Part shown: in pieces, positions 39,601-51,600 of the stretch | How the letters are laid out: each line of letters starts with the position of its first letter | How positions within the stretch are numbered: the first letter of the stretch is position 1 | Assembly: GCA_034440575.1 (NCBI GenBank) | Contig: JAOTOL010001336.1 | Coordinates: forward strand, 42,501 to 106,500 | DNA length: 64,000 bases | Reading direction: 5' to 3' | Origin: Imbricaverruca yamaguchii | Lineage: Eukaryota; Arthropoda; Thecostraca; Neoverrucidae | Notes under the pieces: model-generated | What the model saw: only the letters and a program-made list of their open reading frames with translations | Databases searched by the model: none | Told to the model about the DNA's origin: nothing | Translations under genes and position numbers: made by a program

Positions 39601-42600
39601 GACGCATCCGAGCGCGACAACGGCGTCATGACCGGACACCTGGCGGGACCGTCCGGCCAGTGTTGCGGTCGCCGCTGCGGTCGCTCTCCAGGATGAAGAG
39701 ACGGCCGGACCGCAGCGCAGACGGATCACCGCCCCGCCGGTCGCACTGGCCGGCGACCACCGCCACCACGTGACGTCACCGTCTGGCTATACCCGGGCTA
39801 GTAGTCGCCGATCGGAGCGTTCTGGCATTCTTATCGGCCGCAGAGCCCGCCACACAGCGCCATCGAGGTCTGTGGTTCCGGCTTAAGACGGCGCGGGATC
39901 AAGGTGCGACCGTTGTACCGGCCCGCTGGTTGTAGCGGGCTGATAAGGTCGCGCACGGCATTGTACGGAATACACCAACGGCATTGTGTGGTGTGTATTG
40001 GAACAAATGGTATGACCGTGCCGATCGTCTGTCCCACACCGTAGCGCAGCTGGTCTGCAACACATACGATTTGACGGGATATGACTACCACCATCGGTCT
40101 GATCACCGTACCGCAGCTGGTCTGCAACACACACGATTTGACGGGATATGACTACCACCATCGGTCTGATGGTTGTCACACCGCAGCCGTGCAGCGACGG
40201 ACGCAGCCCCGCATCTCTACCGGGGTGGCCAGGGACATTCTTCTGGAAGTGTGCCACTGACTGATACAATTTGGAAGGGAGTGGGGTGCATTCGAATGTC
40301 CATTGAGGGACGAAATTTTCGTCCCAGAGGGGCGTGTTCGACCGAACAATTCAAGGAACGGATGCACTCGAGAGTCTCTGGGGGCGCGCCTTTTCAGTCA
40401 GAAGGATGGCGCCTTTCAACAGGGATGGCACATGTCACCTACATCCCCTTGAATCAGCTCCTGGAACCGTATGACACATCGTGTCACGATGTCACACCAT
40501 CATGCTACCTCACTGAAACTCAGCACTGGCACATGCTCAACCCACCTCCGAGAAATTAAGAACCGTGTCGCATCTCTAGAACAAGTCGGGTGTACCCAGG
40601 AGTACAAGTCGGGTGTACCCAGTGGCAATGTGTGCTTTAACAGGGTCAAGCAGACATTCTGACTCTGACACTTTAATTTGACCTAGCAGACGCCCTTAGA
40701 ACTGATTGTTCAGTTCCAAAAGAGTGATCTAGTACTTAATCACAGACTATGACGGTCGTGATACGTACATCAATATAAGTAGTTACACCGATGGATATAT
40801 TGTAGTCCAACTCCACCATTATAAGATGGACTACCAGTGCAGCCAAGTGGATGGTGTCTTTGTTCAATTGGACTGACAATTTTTGCAAAAGAACGGAAAA
40901 GTTGTTGATAAGTCACAGGACGATAGATGTTGCAATTTATTTCTGAATGGGTATCACCAGCAGATCGTTCTCTTCTTCCTTTCTATATCTGTTTTACTCG
41001 CACAAGCGAGAAGCGCGACGAAGTTACCAGTACACCACGCGAGCATTTCCCAGAATTTGACATCCGCATGCGTCCGTCGATATCGCTCCAAATGTCAGCG
41101 ATGCCCGGAACACAATCGACATGTCAAACAATCCCGCCAGCAGAAGGAACTTTCCAGCCCAGAGCCGTCAGCACGGCTGCTGGGGACACCCAGTCGATCA
41201 GACCGGACGTCGACGGCACCGACGTTCCTACAGGGAGCGGTCGGCCTGGCGGGGACTGGGATAGCGCGGCGGTCCGTGGGCTTCCCGCGACACCGCCGCG
41301 AGCCTATCGATCGGCCAGGTGGCCATCCGACCGACCACCAGCGTTTGCTGATGCATCTCATCACCGTTTCTGTCACAAAGCCCCGATGTCGGGACAAGCC
41401 TGAACCAGGCCCAAGCAATCAACTAAAGTTGACGTCGTTATTTACGGTGTTCGCCTCGACATGCGATGTAAAGCGTCGTGGTCGGCCCGGACAAGCTGCG
41501 CGATGGTCATTGATGGTGAAAGGCATCGAGAAAAACAAACAAACGGCATCCACATCTTGACTCTTGCCGGGCTGAGAATAAATCGGAAACAATGGAGGAA
41601 TACAAGGAAAGAAAGAGGACCCAAAAGACAGTGGGAGGGCAGGTGAGGAAGGGTTTATAGAGAGCGAACGGTAAAGACAGAGCGACAGAAATATGGAGAG
41701 GAGGCTGAGGGAAGAGAGGAAAATGAAAGAGAAGGAGAGAAAGATGGAAAAGAGAAAGATAGACAGATCGCGCGCGAGAGAGGCTTGCATGCTGGCGAAA
41801 GAGGCATAATGATGAGGGTCATGGAAAGAAGGGAGAGAGGGAGAAAGAGAGGGGAAAACGATGCGAGGACAGTGAAGAAATAGTGAGAGAACGAGACAAA
41901 GGAAGAGAGAAATGAGAGACAGAGAGGAGTGGGGCGGATAATGGAGAAAGGAAGGTGGCTGACAGGTGCTGGAGTGGGCGCGAAATAGCATGTCGGCCGA
42001 GTCAGGGCATCAGCAGCAGGATAGAAAGATCAAATGGTGCTGCCACACAGTCGGCAGTGCCAAAAACCGCCGCTGCCTCCAATCGCAGACAGCCGGCTGA
42101 CCAAAGCGGCCGACAAAAACCGCCACAAAAAGGGTCAGAAGAAACGCTCTGCGCCACCCGGCGAATAGCTGAATGAAGTTCGCCTTCCACACATGCAAGT
42201 CTGGTCACTGGCAGATCGGGTTAAGAATCGGACATCGAGGAATCCCGCAAGTACTGGGGAAAATGACATGGATACAATGTATACACAAAGGTCAAAATCC
42301 CACTGTTGAACTCGTCAAAATTCTCAAAATTCTGCCTATATTCTTCATCCCAAGACTGAGAAGCAACATCTAACACGTATCGGAAGGGTTCTGACGCTCT
42401 AATGCATCGCAATTCGAATATTTATTTATTCCTCGATGTCATGCACTATTCAGCAAAAACTTGTTCCGGCCAGCCGCAGCGACTTGCCTCTCCACACCTG
42501 TCCGGCTGGATCCGGTCCCTAGCGCGGCCGTCGGGTGGGGGTCACATAGCCGGCGATAACTTGCTGACGTCGCGGTCGTCACAGTCAGCCCGTGCAGGCG

Positions 42601-45600
42601 TGGACAGCATGGTGCCGCAGCAGCACAGTGCGCAGTACATCTCACCTCATCGCCGGCCGGCGTATACAAACTGTCGGCGGCCGGCGACGTATACAGAGCC
42701 CGGCCGACACCGACCGGTAAAATACACAGCGCCGGCCGGCAGACCGACCGCGTCGGCCGTCGCCAGCTGTAGCCTCTGGTAGGGAGCCGGCGGACACCGC
42801 TCGGTCCGTAGCCTCTGCCAAGGAGGTGGTTGACACCGCTCGACCTACAGCCTGTGACAGGTAGGCGGCCGATGCCGCTCTGTCTTTATCCTCTGACAGT
42901 CAGGGCGACAGACACCACAGATAACGCCGCCAGGATAGCCGGCATGCGACCCATCTGCGACCCGGTCCAGGTCGGCTGAGATGAGACATTTGGTGGACAA
43001 TAGTTGGGCGAGACGCCCGTCGTCTGCCGCGCGCCGCCGGACAGACACCGTGTGACGCCGCTGGCCGGTGCCCCGCGTCGTGGGACAACTGCGCCGGGCC
43101 GGCGTCGCCACCGGCCGCAGCCAGACTCGTGCTGCACAGGGCCGGCCGACAGCGTGTACTCAGCCGGCCAGTGCACGCGGCTCCGCCGAGCATCCGTCTC
43201 CGGTCGGCACGGCGCTCTCACTTCAAACCGAATCGTAATTTAATCGAGCGCTGCAACAAAGAGCGGTGAACGCTGCACCGGCCGGTCGCCCTGGTGCAAT
43301 GTTAATTGAATAGGAGTCCTGCAGAGCTATGCACCTATGCAGAGCGGTGGGCTGGCGGCGGCGCGCCGGCCAGACGGCCGCCCATGATACCCGACATTGT
43401 CGGACAGCCGATCGGGTGCCCGGTGCCGATGGCCGCCGACACTGGCGGCTCGGCGGCACCGTCGAGGTGTCGATGCGAGTCGGCCGACACGGGCTGACCC
43501 CGCTCCTCCGCCGTCCGCCGGGTGGGAGCGGTCGGACGCCAGATGGTTTCCTGTTACTCGGGTGTAATGACAGGTTACGCGGGGTCAGGATTCGCAGAAG
43601 ACGCGGTGAGAGGTGGCCAGTGTGGTGGCACTACGTCTGCTGAGGGATTGGTTTTACAGGTCGGTCCGCGGCGCGGCGACGGCCCACTTGTAATCCCTCC
43701 CCCTCCAAGCAACACCGCAGCTACTGCAACAAGAAACCCGACGACAGAGCAAATCACTCACGTGATGACGATGGCAGCAGGCAAAACAAAGCGATGCCTC
43801 GAGAATGCCCTCGACAGACATGAATAACTGATCACATCGTTACTACCGGTCACCATCAGGATGGATGCATGGCTGTTAGATAACAACATTATGACCAGAT
43901 GTGGAGTGATGGAGTGTTTGAGTGTTGGGTTTTTGGGCATCACCGGACTTAGGATTTGTGGATGTTTGATTTGGTGGAATGCAACTTTTTTTTTGTGCGG
44001 CCAGGACTGATACTCATCGCCGAAGAATGGCACCCTACCACCGTTACCGAGGTTATCCCTACTCAACAGTCCATCACCACGTGGACGAGAGTAGCTGCCA
44101 TCGCGCGCATATTTCCCAGGATGTGAGGGGGGATGGTCAGCGTGCAGAGGTCTCATCCCCGGCCCGGTGTCGAGGTGAGGCGTCACTATCAGTCGGAGGG
44201 TGACGCAGCCCGGATGCTGTCTGAGATAGGCAGCCATTGTCTATCGGGGTGCGGCACCTGGCTGCAACATGCATGAAGCTGTTCTGATGGATGCTTGTCA
44301 TGCTTGTCATGTTAGCTAGCGGCCAGGCTGCCCGTGGACATCTCAGGGCAGTGTTTCAGGCTGCTCAGGTATTTCAGGACGTCTCGGGCAAGGCTTCAAC
44401 GGGCATCTCTTCTTGCTTCATAATTTACAGAAATCGGTGTCATTTCTAATTTCGAGAAGTGGCTCTCCATGCCTGTCCATACGTGACACAGGCGGATAAT
44501 AACAGCTTGAGAACCAACCGATGCGAGCATAAGCAGGTAATATTACGGCTTAATACGGACCCACCGGAATGGTGGGCATGCAAAATACTGGTCAGAAGGG
44601 TGGGCGTGTATCGGACGTTGAATCTCCAACTGACGATCTGGCGGTGCCGCGAGATGACGCGGCGCCGAACATGAGCAGACGGGCACGAGCAGCCGGGCAC
44701 GAGCAGCCGGGCACGAGCAGCCGGGCACCAGCAGCAGGGCTTCAGCAGCCGGACACCAGCAGCCGGACACGAGCAGCCGGGTGCCAGCAGCCGGACGCGA
44801 GCAGCCGGACACCAGCAGCCGGACACGAGCAGCCGGACACCAGCAGCCGGACACCAGCAGCCGGACACCAGCAGCCGGACACCAGCAGCCGGACTCGAGC
44901 AGCCGGACTCGAGTAGCCGGACACCAGTAGCTGGGCACCAGCAGCAGAACTCGAGCAGCCGGACTCGAGTAGCAGGACTCGAGCAGCCGGACACAGCAGC
45001 TGGACGCCAGCAGCTGGACGCTGCGCTGCGGCGGGACAGCGACAAGTGTCCCGTCACCAGAATGTAAATGACACGAACGTAGGACAGGGCGTGGGCGACC
45101 ATTTGTCTCGTTTTAATGGCGTGACACTGCGGTTGATCAGAGGCGGTGTCAGGGGCGCCAGCTTCGCCCTCAGCGGCCACCCGCCGACCAACGATTCGTC
45201 CTCTGCGGCCACCCGCCGACCAACGCTTCGTCCTCAGCGGCCACCCGTCGACCAACGCTTCGTCCTCAGCGGCCACCCGCCGACCAACGCTTCGTCCTCA
45301 GCGGCCACCCGCCGACCAACGCTTCGTCCTCAGCGGCCACCCGTCGACAAACGCTTCGTCCTCAGCGGCCACCCGTCGACCAACGCTTCGCCCGAAGCGT
45401 CTGCATTGGCGGCTGGAGTCAAGGGCGAGAGACGCTAGCGTTTCGTCACCTCCAGAGCGAGCAAGGGGAGGGACGACAAGACACCAGGAAGCGAGACCCC
45501 AAAGGATGCTCGTAGAGATGCATACTGCAAACGCCGTGGCACCGAATGTGCCGGAGGGCTCGTCAGAGCGGCCAGTCACGCACCGAGGGGTCACAAGGCC

Positions 45601-48600
45601 AGCGGCGAGACGCACGAGGCGCGAGTCGCCTCGACCGCTAGGCGAGCGCAGTTGGCGCGCCGGTGGCGGGTGGTCGCGCCACGTAACGCCACGCTCCGCG
45701 TCACGTTCGCCGCTCATCAATCCTGGCTGATGTATCGCCGCCGTCGCACTTCGTCGCTGCCGACGCGCACGGCGCGCCGACGTCGGCGGTCGACGGCGGC
45801 CCCGTCGGTCGCCGCCCGTTCTCTGTGCACTGTTTCGGCGCCGGTCGAGGCAAGCTAGCGCGAGCCGCGGCTCGTCGAGGCCGACGAGCCGCCTTTCCAC
45901 GGGCGGGCCGCGGACAGCAAGTGTTCAGGTAACACGCCACCAGTCGGCATTACCATCGAGGTATAATCTGATGATCTGGCGGTCGGCCCTGCCACCGGAG
46001 CGGCGAAGGTAACGTTCAGTGGCGCGGCGTCAGTCCGCAGTCGCATTCTGGTCCTGTGTCAGCGGAGGCCACGACGCAAGCGGACGCCGTCAAGCTCGTG
46101 ACAACAGTCACAGCGACACGTCACACCGCGTCACACGCCAGCCGGACCGGGCGGCGACGCCTTCCATCACAGGGGCAACACCACGGCGGGTGATGCGCGG
46201 CCGGCAGCCTCAGATCATAGGCAAACGCGGCGACGGGCCGTGGCCCAACACTGGCCTCGGCCAGGTGTCGGACCAACACCGACACCGACACCGGACCTCA
46301 CCGGCCCTAGTGTCGGCTGATACCGCAGCACGTGGATTGCCGGACCGACACCGCGTCGGGAAGCTGTCGAACTGACAGGGAAGCACATGTCGGACCCGTG
46401 TCACCAGTGTTGAGTGTCGGGGCGAGATCAAACAGTGCCACCAGTCGGCTGGAGTGTCGGGGCGAGATCGGACACTCCCGGCATCCGAGTGGCGGGAGTG
46501 TCGGAGCGAGATCGGACAGTGCCGGGGGAGGAGTGGGGAGGGACAGTGCCGGCCGTCGGCAGGAGTGTTGGAGCGAGATCGGACAGTGCCGGCCGTCGGC
46601 AGGAGTGTCGGAGCGAGATCGGACAGTGCCGGCCGTCGGCAGGAGTGTGGCGAGATCGGACAGTGCCGGCCGTCGGCAGGAGTGTGGGGCAGTGCCGGCC
46701 GTCGGCAGGAGTGTTGGAGCGAGATCGGAGGCGGGGCGAGTGCCGGCCGTCGGCAGGAGTGTTGGAGCGAGATCGGACAGTGCCGGCCGTCGGCAGGAGT
46801 GTCGGAGCGAGATCGGACAGTGCCGGCCGTCGGCAGGAGTGTCGAGGAGATCGGACAGTGCCGGCCGTCGGCGGGTGTCGGAGCGAGATCGGACAGTGCC
46901 GGCCGTCGGCAGGAGTGTCGGAGCGAGATCGGACAGTGCCGGCCGTCGGCAGGTGTGTCGGAGCGAGATCGGACAGTGCCGGCCGTCGTCAGGAGTGTCG
47001 GGGCGAGATCGGACAGTGCCGGCCGTCGGCAGGAGTGTTGGAGCGAGATCGGACAGTGCCGGCCGTCGGCAGGAGTGTTGGAGCGAGATCGGACAGTGCC
47101 GGCCGTCGGCAGGAGTGTTGGAGCGAGATCGGACACTCCCGGCATCCGAGTGGCGGGAGTGTCGGAGCGAGATCGGACAGTGCCGGCCGTCGGCAGGTGT
47201 GTCGGAGCGAGATCGGACAGTGCCGGTCGTTGTCAGGAGTGTCGGAGCGAGATCGGACAGTGCCGGCCGTCGGCAGGAGTGTCGGAGAGAGATCGGACAG
47301 TGCCGGCCGTCGTCAGGAGTGTTGGAGCGAGATCGGACAGTGCCGGCCGTCGGCAGGAGTGTCGGAGCGAGATCGGACAGTGCCGGCCGTCGGCAGGTGT
47401 GTCGGAGAGAGATCGGACAGTGCCGGTCGTCGGCGGGCCGCAGAGTGGCGGTCAGCGGGGCGTCGACACGAGTGTGGAATGATAATGAGCCGCGCCGACA
47501 GCGTCTAGCCTTGTAACGGCGCTGACGAATGCCCTTGCTTTGTGCCAGAATATCGTCAATTAGGCCGGCGACTGACGGTGAGGTGACCCCCCCCCTCTCC
47601 CTCTGCAGCAGACGGGGCTGGCGGCGGGTGGGAGGCTGGGGGATTAAGCCGCAAGTCTGAAAGCCGCGACCCTGGCTGTTGTCCCATAAGCGGTCCGCCG
47701 TCACGCACCGGAGCGACGTCAGGGGCGGGCCGGGTCGGCATCTCCCCGCTCCTGTCGAGCCCAGCCATCCACCCCCACCGCCACCCGCCGCGCACGGTGC
47801 CGCCCCAACAGCTCACCCCTTCCCGAGCGGCCAACACAGCAGGATACGTCCGACCGACGGATCCGACCTGCCTCGGGCGGCGTCCCAGGCCCAGTCAGCA
47901 CAGCAGGACACGTCCGACCGACCTGCCTCGGGCGGCGTCCCAGGCCCAGTCAGCACAGCAGGACACGTCCGACCGACCTGCCTCGGGCGGCGTCCCAGGC
48001 CCGGTCAGCACAGCAGGACACGTCCGACCGACCTGCCTCGGGCGGCGTCCCAGGCCCAGTCAGCACAGCAGGACACGTCCGACCGACCTGCCTCGGGCGG
48101 CGTCCCAGGCCCGGTCAGCACAGCAGGATACGTCCGACCGACGGATCCGACCCGCCCCGGGCGGCGTCCCAGGCCCGGTCAGCACAGCAGGACACGTCCG
48201 ACCGACCTGCCGAGGGCGGCGTCCCAGGCCCGGCGCCGGCGCAAATGCCGAACATAACCGGGCGGCGGCGCGCTGTTTGTGCCGCTGCGGCACTCCTGAC
48301 GCCGGCCGGCGGCCACCGCGCCGCATTAGCCGCCATTGTGCGGCCGGCGCGGCAAAAAGCGGCGCTAATTGTCGTCGAGCGCCACGAAAGCCACCCAGGG
48401 GCACTGGCTCAAGCATGAGAACGCTGTGAATACCACACGTTGGTGAGGGTGCGCTGCAGATTTAGGGGTATATATTCTGACATAAAATGCACAGCAACGC
48501 AACCAACGTATCAACGTAAGAAGGGGATCTGCAAGACGGGCGACTAGAAGCCAGGCCTTGGGCCAAGAACGTATCAAACGCAGATGGAGGTGGGGGGGGG

Positions 48601-51600
48601 GGGGGGCTCTGCGAGACAGATGACTGGAAGCCAGGTCATAGGCTAAAAACGTATCAAACGCTTAATCTAATCGGAGCTGATTCGGTTGTTACCGCATGCA
48701 ACACGCCAACTACAGCTTATCTATTGGGGCTTATGTAGGTACCAAGCTACTAGAACGGCCACTCACGTCAGAAACGTCCAGAAAGATCACGTATCGAGCT
48801 ATCAGACACGCCACGCGATACGGACAGTTATTTCACGAGGCGGCAACTGATAGCATATTGGCACCAGGCCGATACTGGACTGATATTGGGCTGATCTTGG
48901 GTTGACACACGACTGATCCTGGGCCGATATCTGGCTAATCTCAGACTGATACGTGAATGATAATATATTGATACCTGGCTGATACTGGCTGATTATGGGC
49001 TCATACCTGGCTGATCATGGGCTCATACCTAGAGATCATGGGTTCATACCTGGCTGATCATGGGCTCATACCTAGAGATCATGGGTTCATACCTGGCTGA
49101 CCATGAGCTCATGCCTGGATGGTTGTATCTATGGCTCATACCTAACTCATAGCGAACTGGCACCTTTCCAATATCGGACTGATGTGCTGATACCGAACGA
49201 TACCGAGACGATACCGAGCTGATACCGTCGGTGCAGTTAACATGTGATGACGATCGGACCGTTCTCAGCGGCGCCCAAGATCACGCTCATTACCAGCCAT
49301 TCAGGTCGGCGTCGAGCCCACAATAACACCGGCTTAAAACATAATAACCAGAACGGGAATTTTGTCGATTAAGCCCGCCATGATTGATTGCGATTCGGGC
49401 CGATAGGCGGCGCCCGGGGCGCGATTGGCGGCGGTCGCTCAATTACACGCTGGCCGGCGACGGCGGTCGGGCCGGCCATGTCTGCCCGCTCCGCCGGCCA
49501 CGACCGCCGCTGTAACAAGAACAAACATTATCTCGGCGCGAACAGCATTGTGCTCGTAATTCAGATCCGATGCGATTGCCGACCAGATAGTGTCAATTTG
49601 GCATAAATGACGCGGTAATCCGGTGCAGGGCTCTTTGCGGCGAGTGCTGGAACAAGGGGGCAACAGTTCAACGGCTGTCTGTCGGCGGTGTGGGTCATCA
49701 CTGCCGTCGGGGGAGCCACAATGTGGCCGTCCTCCACCCTGGTCTCCCTACAGCGGTGGTGTCAAAAGGGAGGGAAGACATACATTATTTTTGGAGTTCT
49801 TACCCCGCCTGTGCTTGGTGGACATGCTGTAGTTGGCGTGCCGTTCTCATTCCCTTCCCTCAACAGACAACTAGATTCGTGCATATGCATCAGAATCAGT
49901 GGCGTCTCACTCGCTGCATCCAGGACATCAGGGTGCCAACCACCGGTATTAGTAATCAGTGCCGGTGTCCGTCACCAGCACCGGTGTCACTAACACCAGT
50001 CACCAGCACCGGTGTCAGTCACTAACACCAGTCACCAGTACCGGTGTCACTAACACCAGTCACCAGTACCGGTGTCCGTCACTAACACCAGTCACCAGCA
50101 CCGGTGTCAGTCACGAACACCAGTCACCAGTACCGGCGTCCATCACTAACACCAGTCACCAGTACTGGTGCCCGCCACCAACATCAGTCACCAGTACCGG
50201 TATCCGTGGTATCATGGGTATCGCCGTTCGGGCACCGTGAGTGGTATCAGCATGACCCTCCACCGTCACCTGGGTGCCGAATTTCCGGAGCATCACAGGC
50301 TTCAGAATACCAAAGCCTGTGTCGGATGCTTCAGACTACTGATACCCGGAGGCTGACTGCATGGCGACGTACTGCACACAAGTCGTCGGTGCGAGACATT
50401 TGACACGAGCACGTCTTGCGGGGCAGGCCGTACGGAGCCGGGAGGTTCGGCAGACGGATCAGCTCCCGATCAATCACCGCTCCAAAACGGTCCTCGCTCG
50501 ACTTTCGACCAGCTACAGGACCGTGTACTAGCCGGCCTCCTGAGCACTCGCCGGCTGTGTACCAGCCGGCCTCCTGAGCACCAGCCGGTATCCTGAGCAC
50601 CAGCCGGTATCCTGAGCACCAGCCGGCCTCCTGAGCTCTCGCCGGCCTCTTAAGCACCAGCCGGCCTCCTGAGCACCAGCCGGCCTCCTGAGCACCAGCC
50701 GGTATCCTGAGCACCAGCTGGCATCCTGAGCACCAGCCGGCCTCCTGAGCTCTCGCCGGCCTCCTGAGCACTCGCCGGCCTCCTGAGCACCAGCCGGCCT
50801 CCTGAGCACCCGCCGGCTGTGTACCAGCCGGCCTCCTGAGCACCAGCCGGCCTCCTGAGCACCAGCCGGCCTCCTGAGCACTCGCCGGCCTCCTGAGCAC
50901 CAGCCGGCCTCCTGAGCATCAGCCGGCCTCCTGAGCACTCGCCAGCCTCCTGAGCACTCGCCGGCCTCCTGAGCATCAGCCGGCCTCCTGAGCACTCGCC
51001 GACTGTGTACCAGCCGGCCTCCTGAGCACCAGCTGGCATCCTGAGCACCAGCCGGCCTCCTGAGCTCTCGCCGGCCTCTTAAGCACCAGCCGGCCTCCTG
51101 AGCACTCGCCGACTGTGTACCAGCCGGCCTCCTGAGCACCAGTTGGCATCCTGAGCACCAGCCGGCCTCCTGAGCACTCGCCGACTGTGTACCATCCGGC
51201 CTCCTGAGCACCAGCCGGCCTCCTGAGCACTCGCCGACTGTGTACCAGCCGGCCTCCTGAGCACCAGCCGGCCTCCTGAGCACTCGCCGGCCTCTTGAGC
51301 ACCAGCCGGCCTCCTGAGCATCAGCCGGCCTCCTGAGCACTCGCCAGCCTCCTGAGCACTCGCCGGCCTCCTGAGCATCAGCCGGCCTCCTGAGCATCGC
51401 TGGCTGTGTACCAGTTCTACAGCATCCAGACGGATACTGGTCACCAGAAGTTGACAGATAAATTGACGTCAATCCAAGACATCAATTCACAGCTACTCTC
51501 CGGAGATCGGTTAACAGCCACTATGGAGATTAGTTCGTGCCATGGACAGGATTCTGGAGAGGTTGGGATTCAGGAACTCCTCAGTTTTGGACTAATACAA

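Larger units (their letters stand above)
36650..44660. other. Largely unique intron 1 sequence
   Basis: Includes a strongly GC- and CpG-rich block (about 36900-38580) and AT-richer stretches. Apart from the small duplications and the purine tract listed separately, no gene or element could be supported. Confidence 0.5.

Noticed and set aside
41419..41991. A 190-residue Ser/Leu/Phe-rich frame that looks membrane-like
   Set aside because: It is the complement of a purine-rich tract; composition alone explains it.
46210..47704. Frames of 300-465 residues on both strands
   Set aside because: Produced by the 40-bp minisatellite; frames on opposite strands are equally long and none has non-repeat coding sequence.
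50331..51472. Frames of 100-314 residues of AQEAGWCSGGRLVLRRP type
   Set aside because: They are translations of the 20-bp minisatellite in multiple frames.
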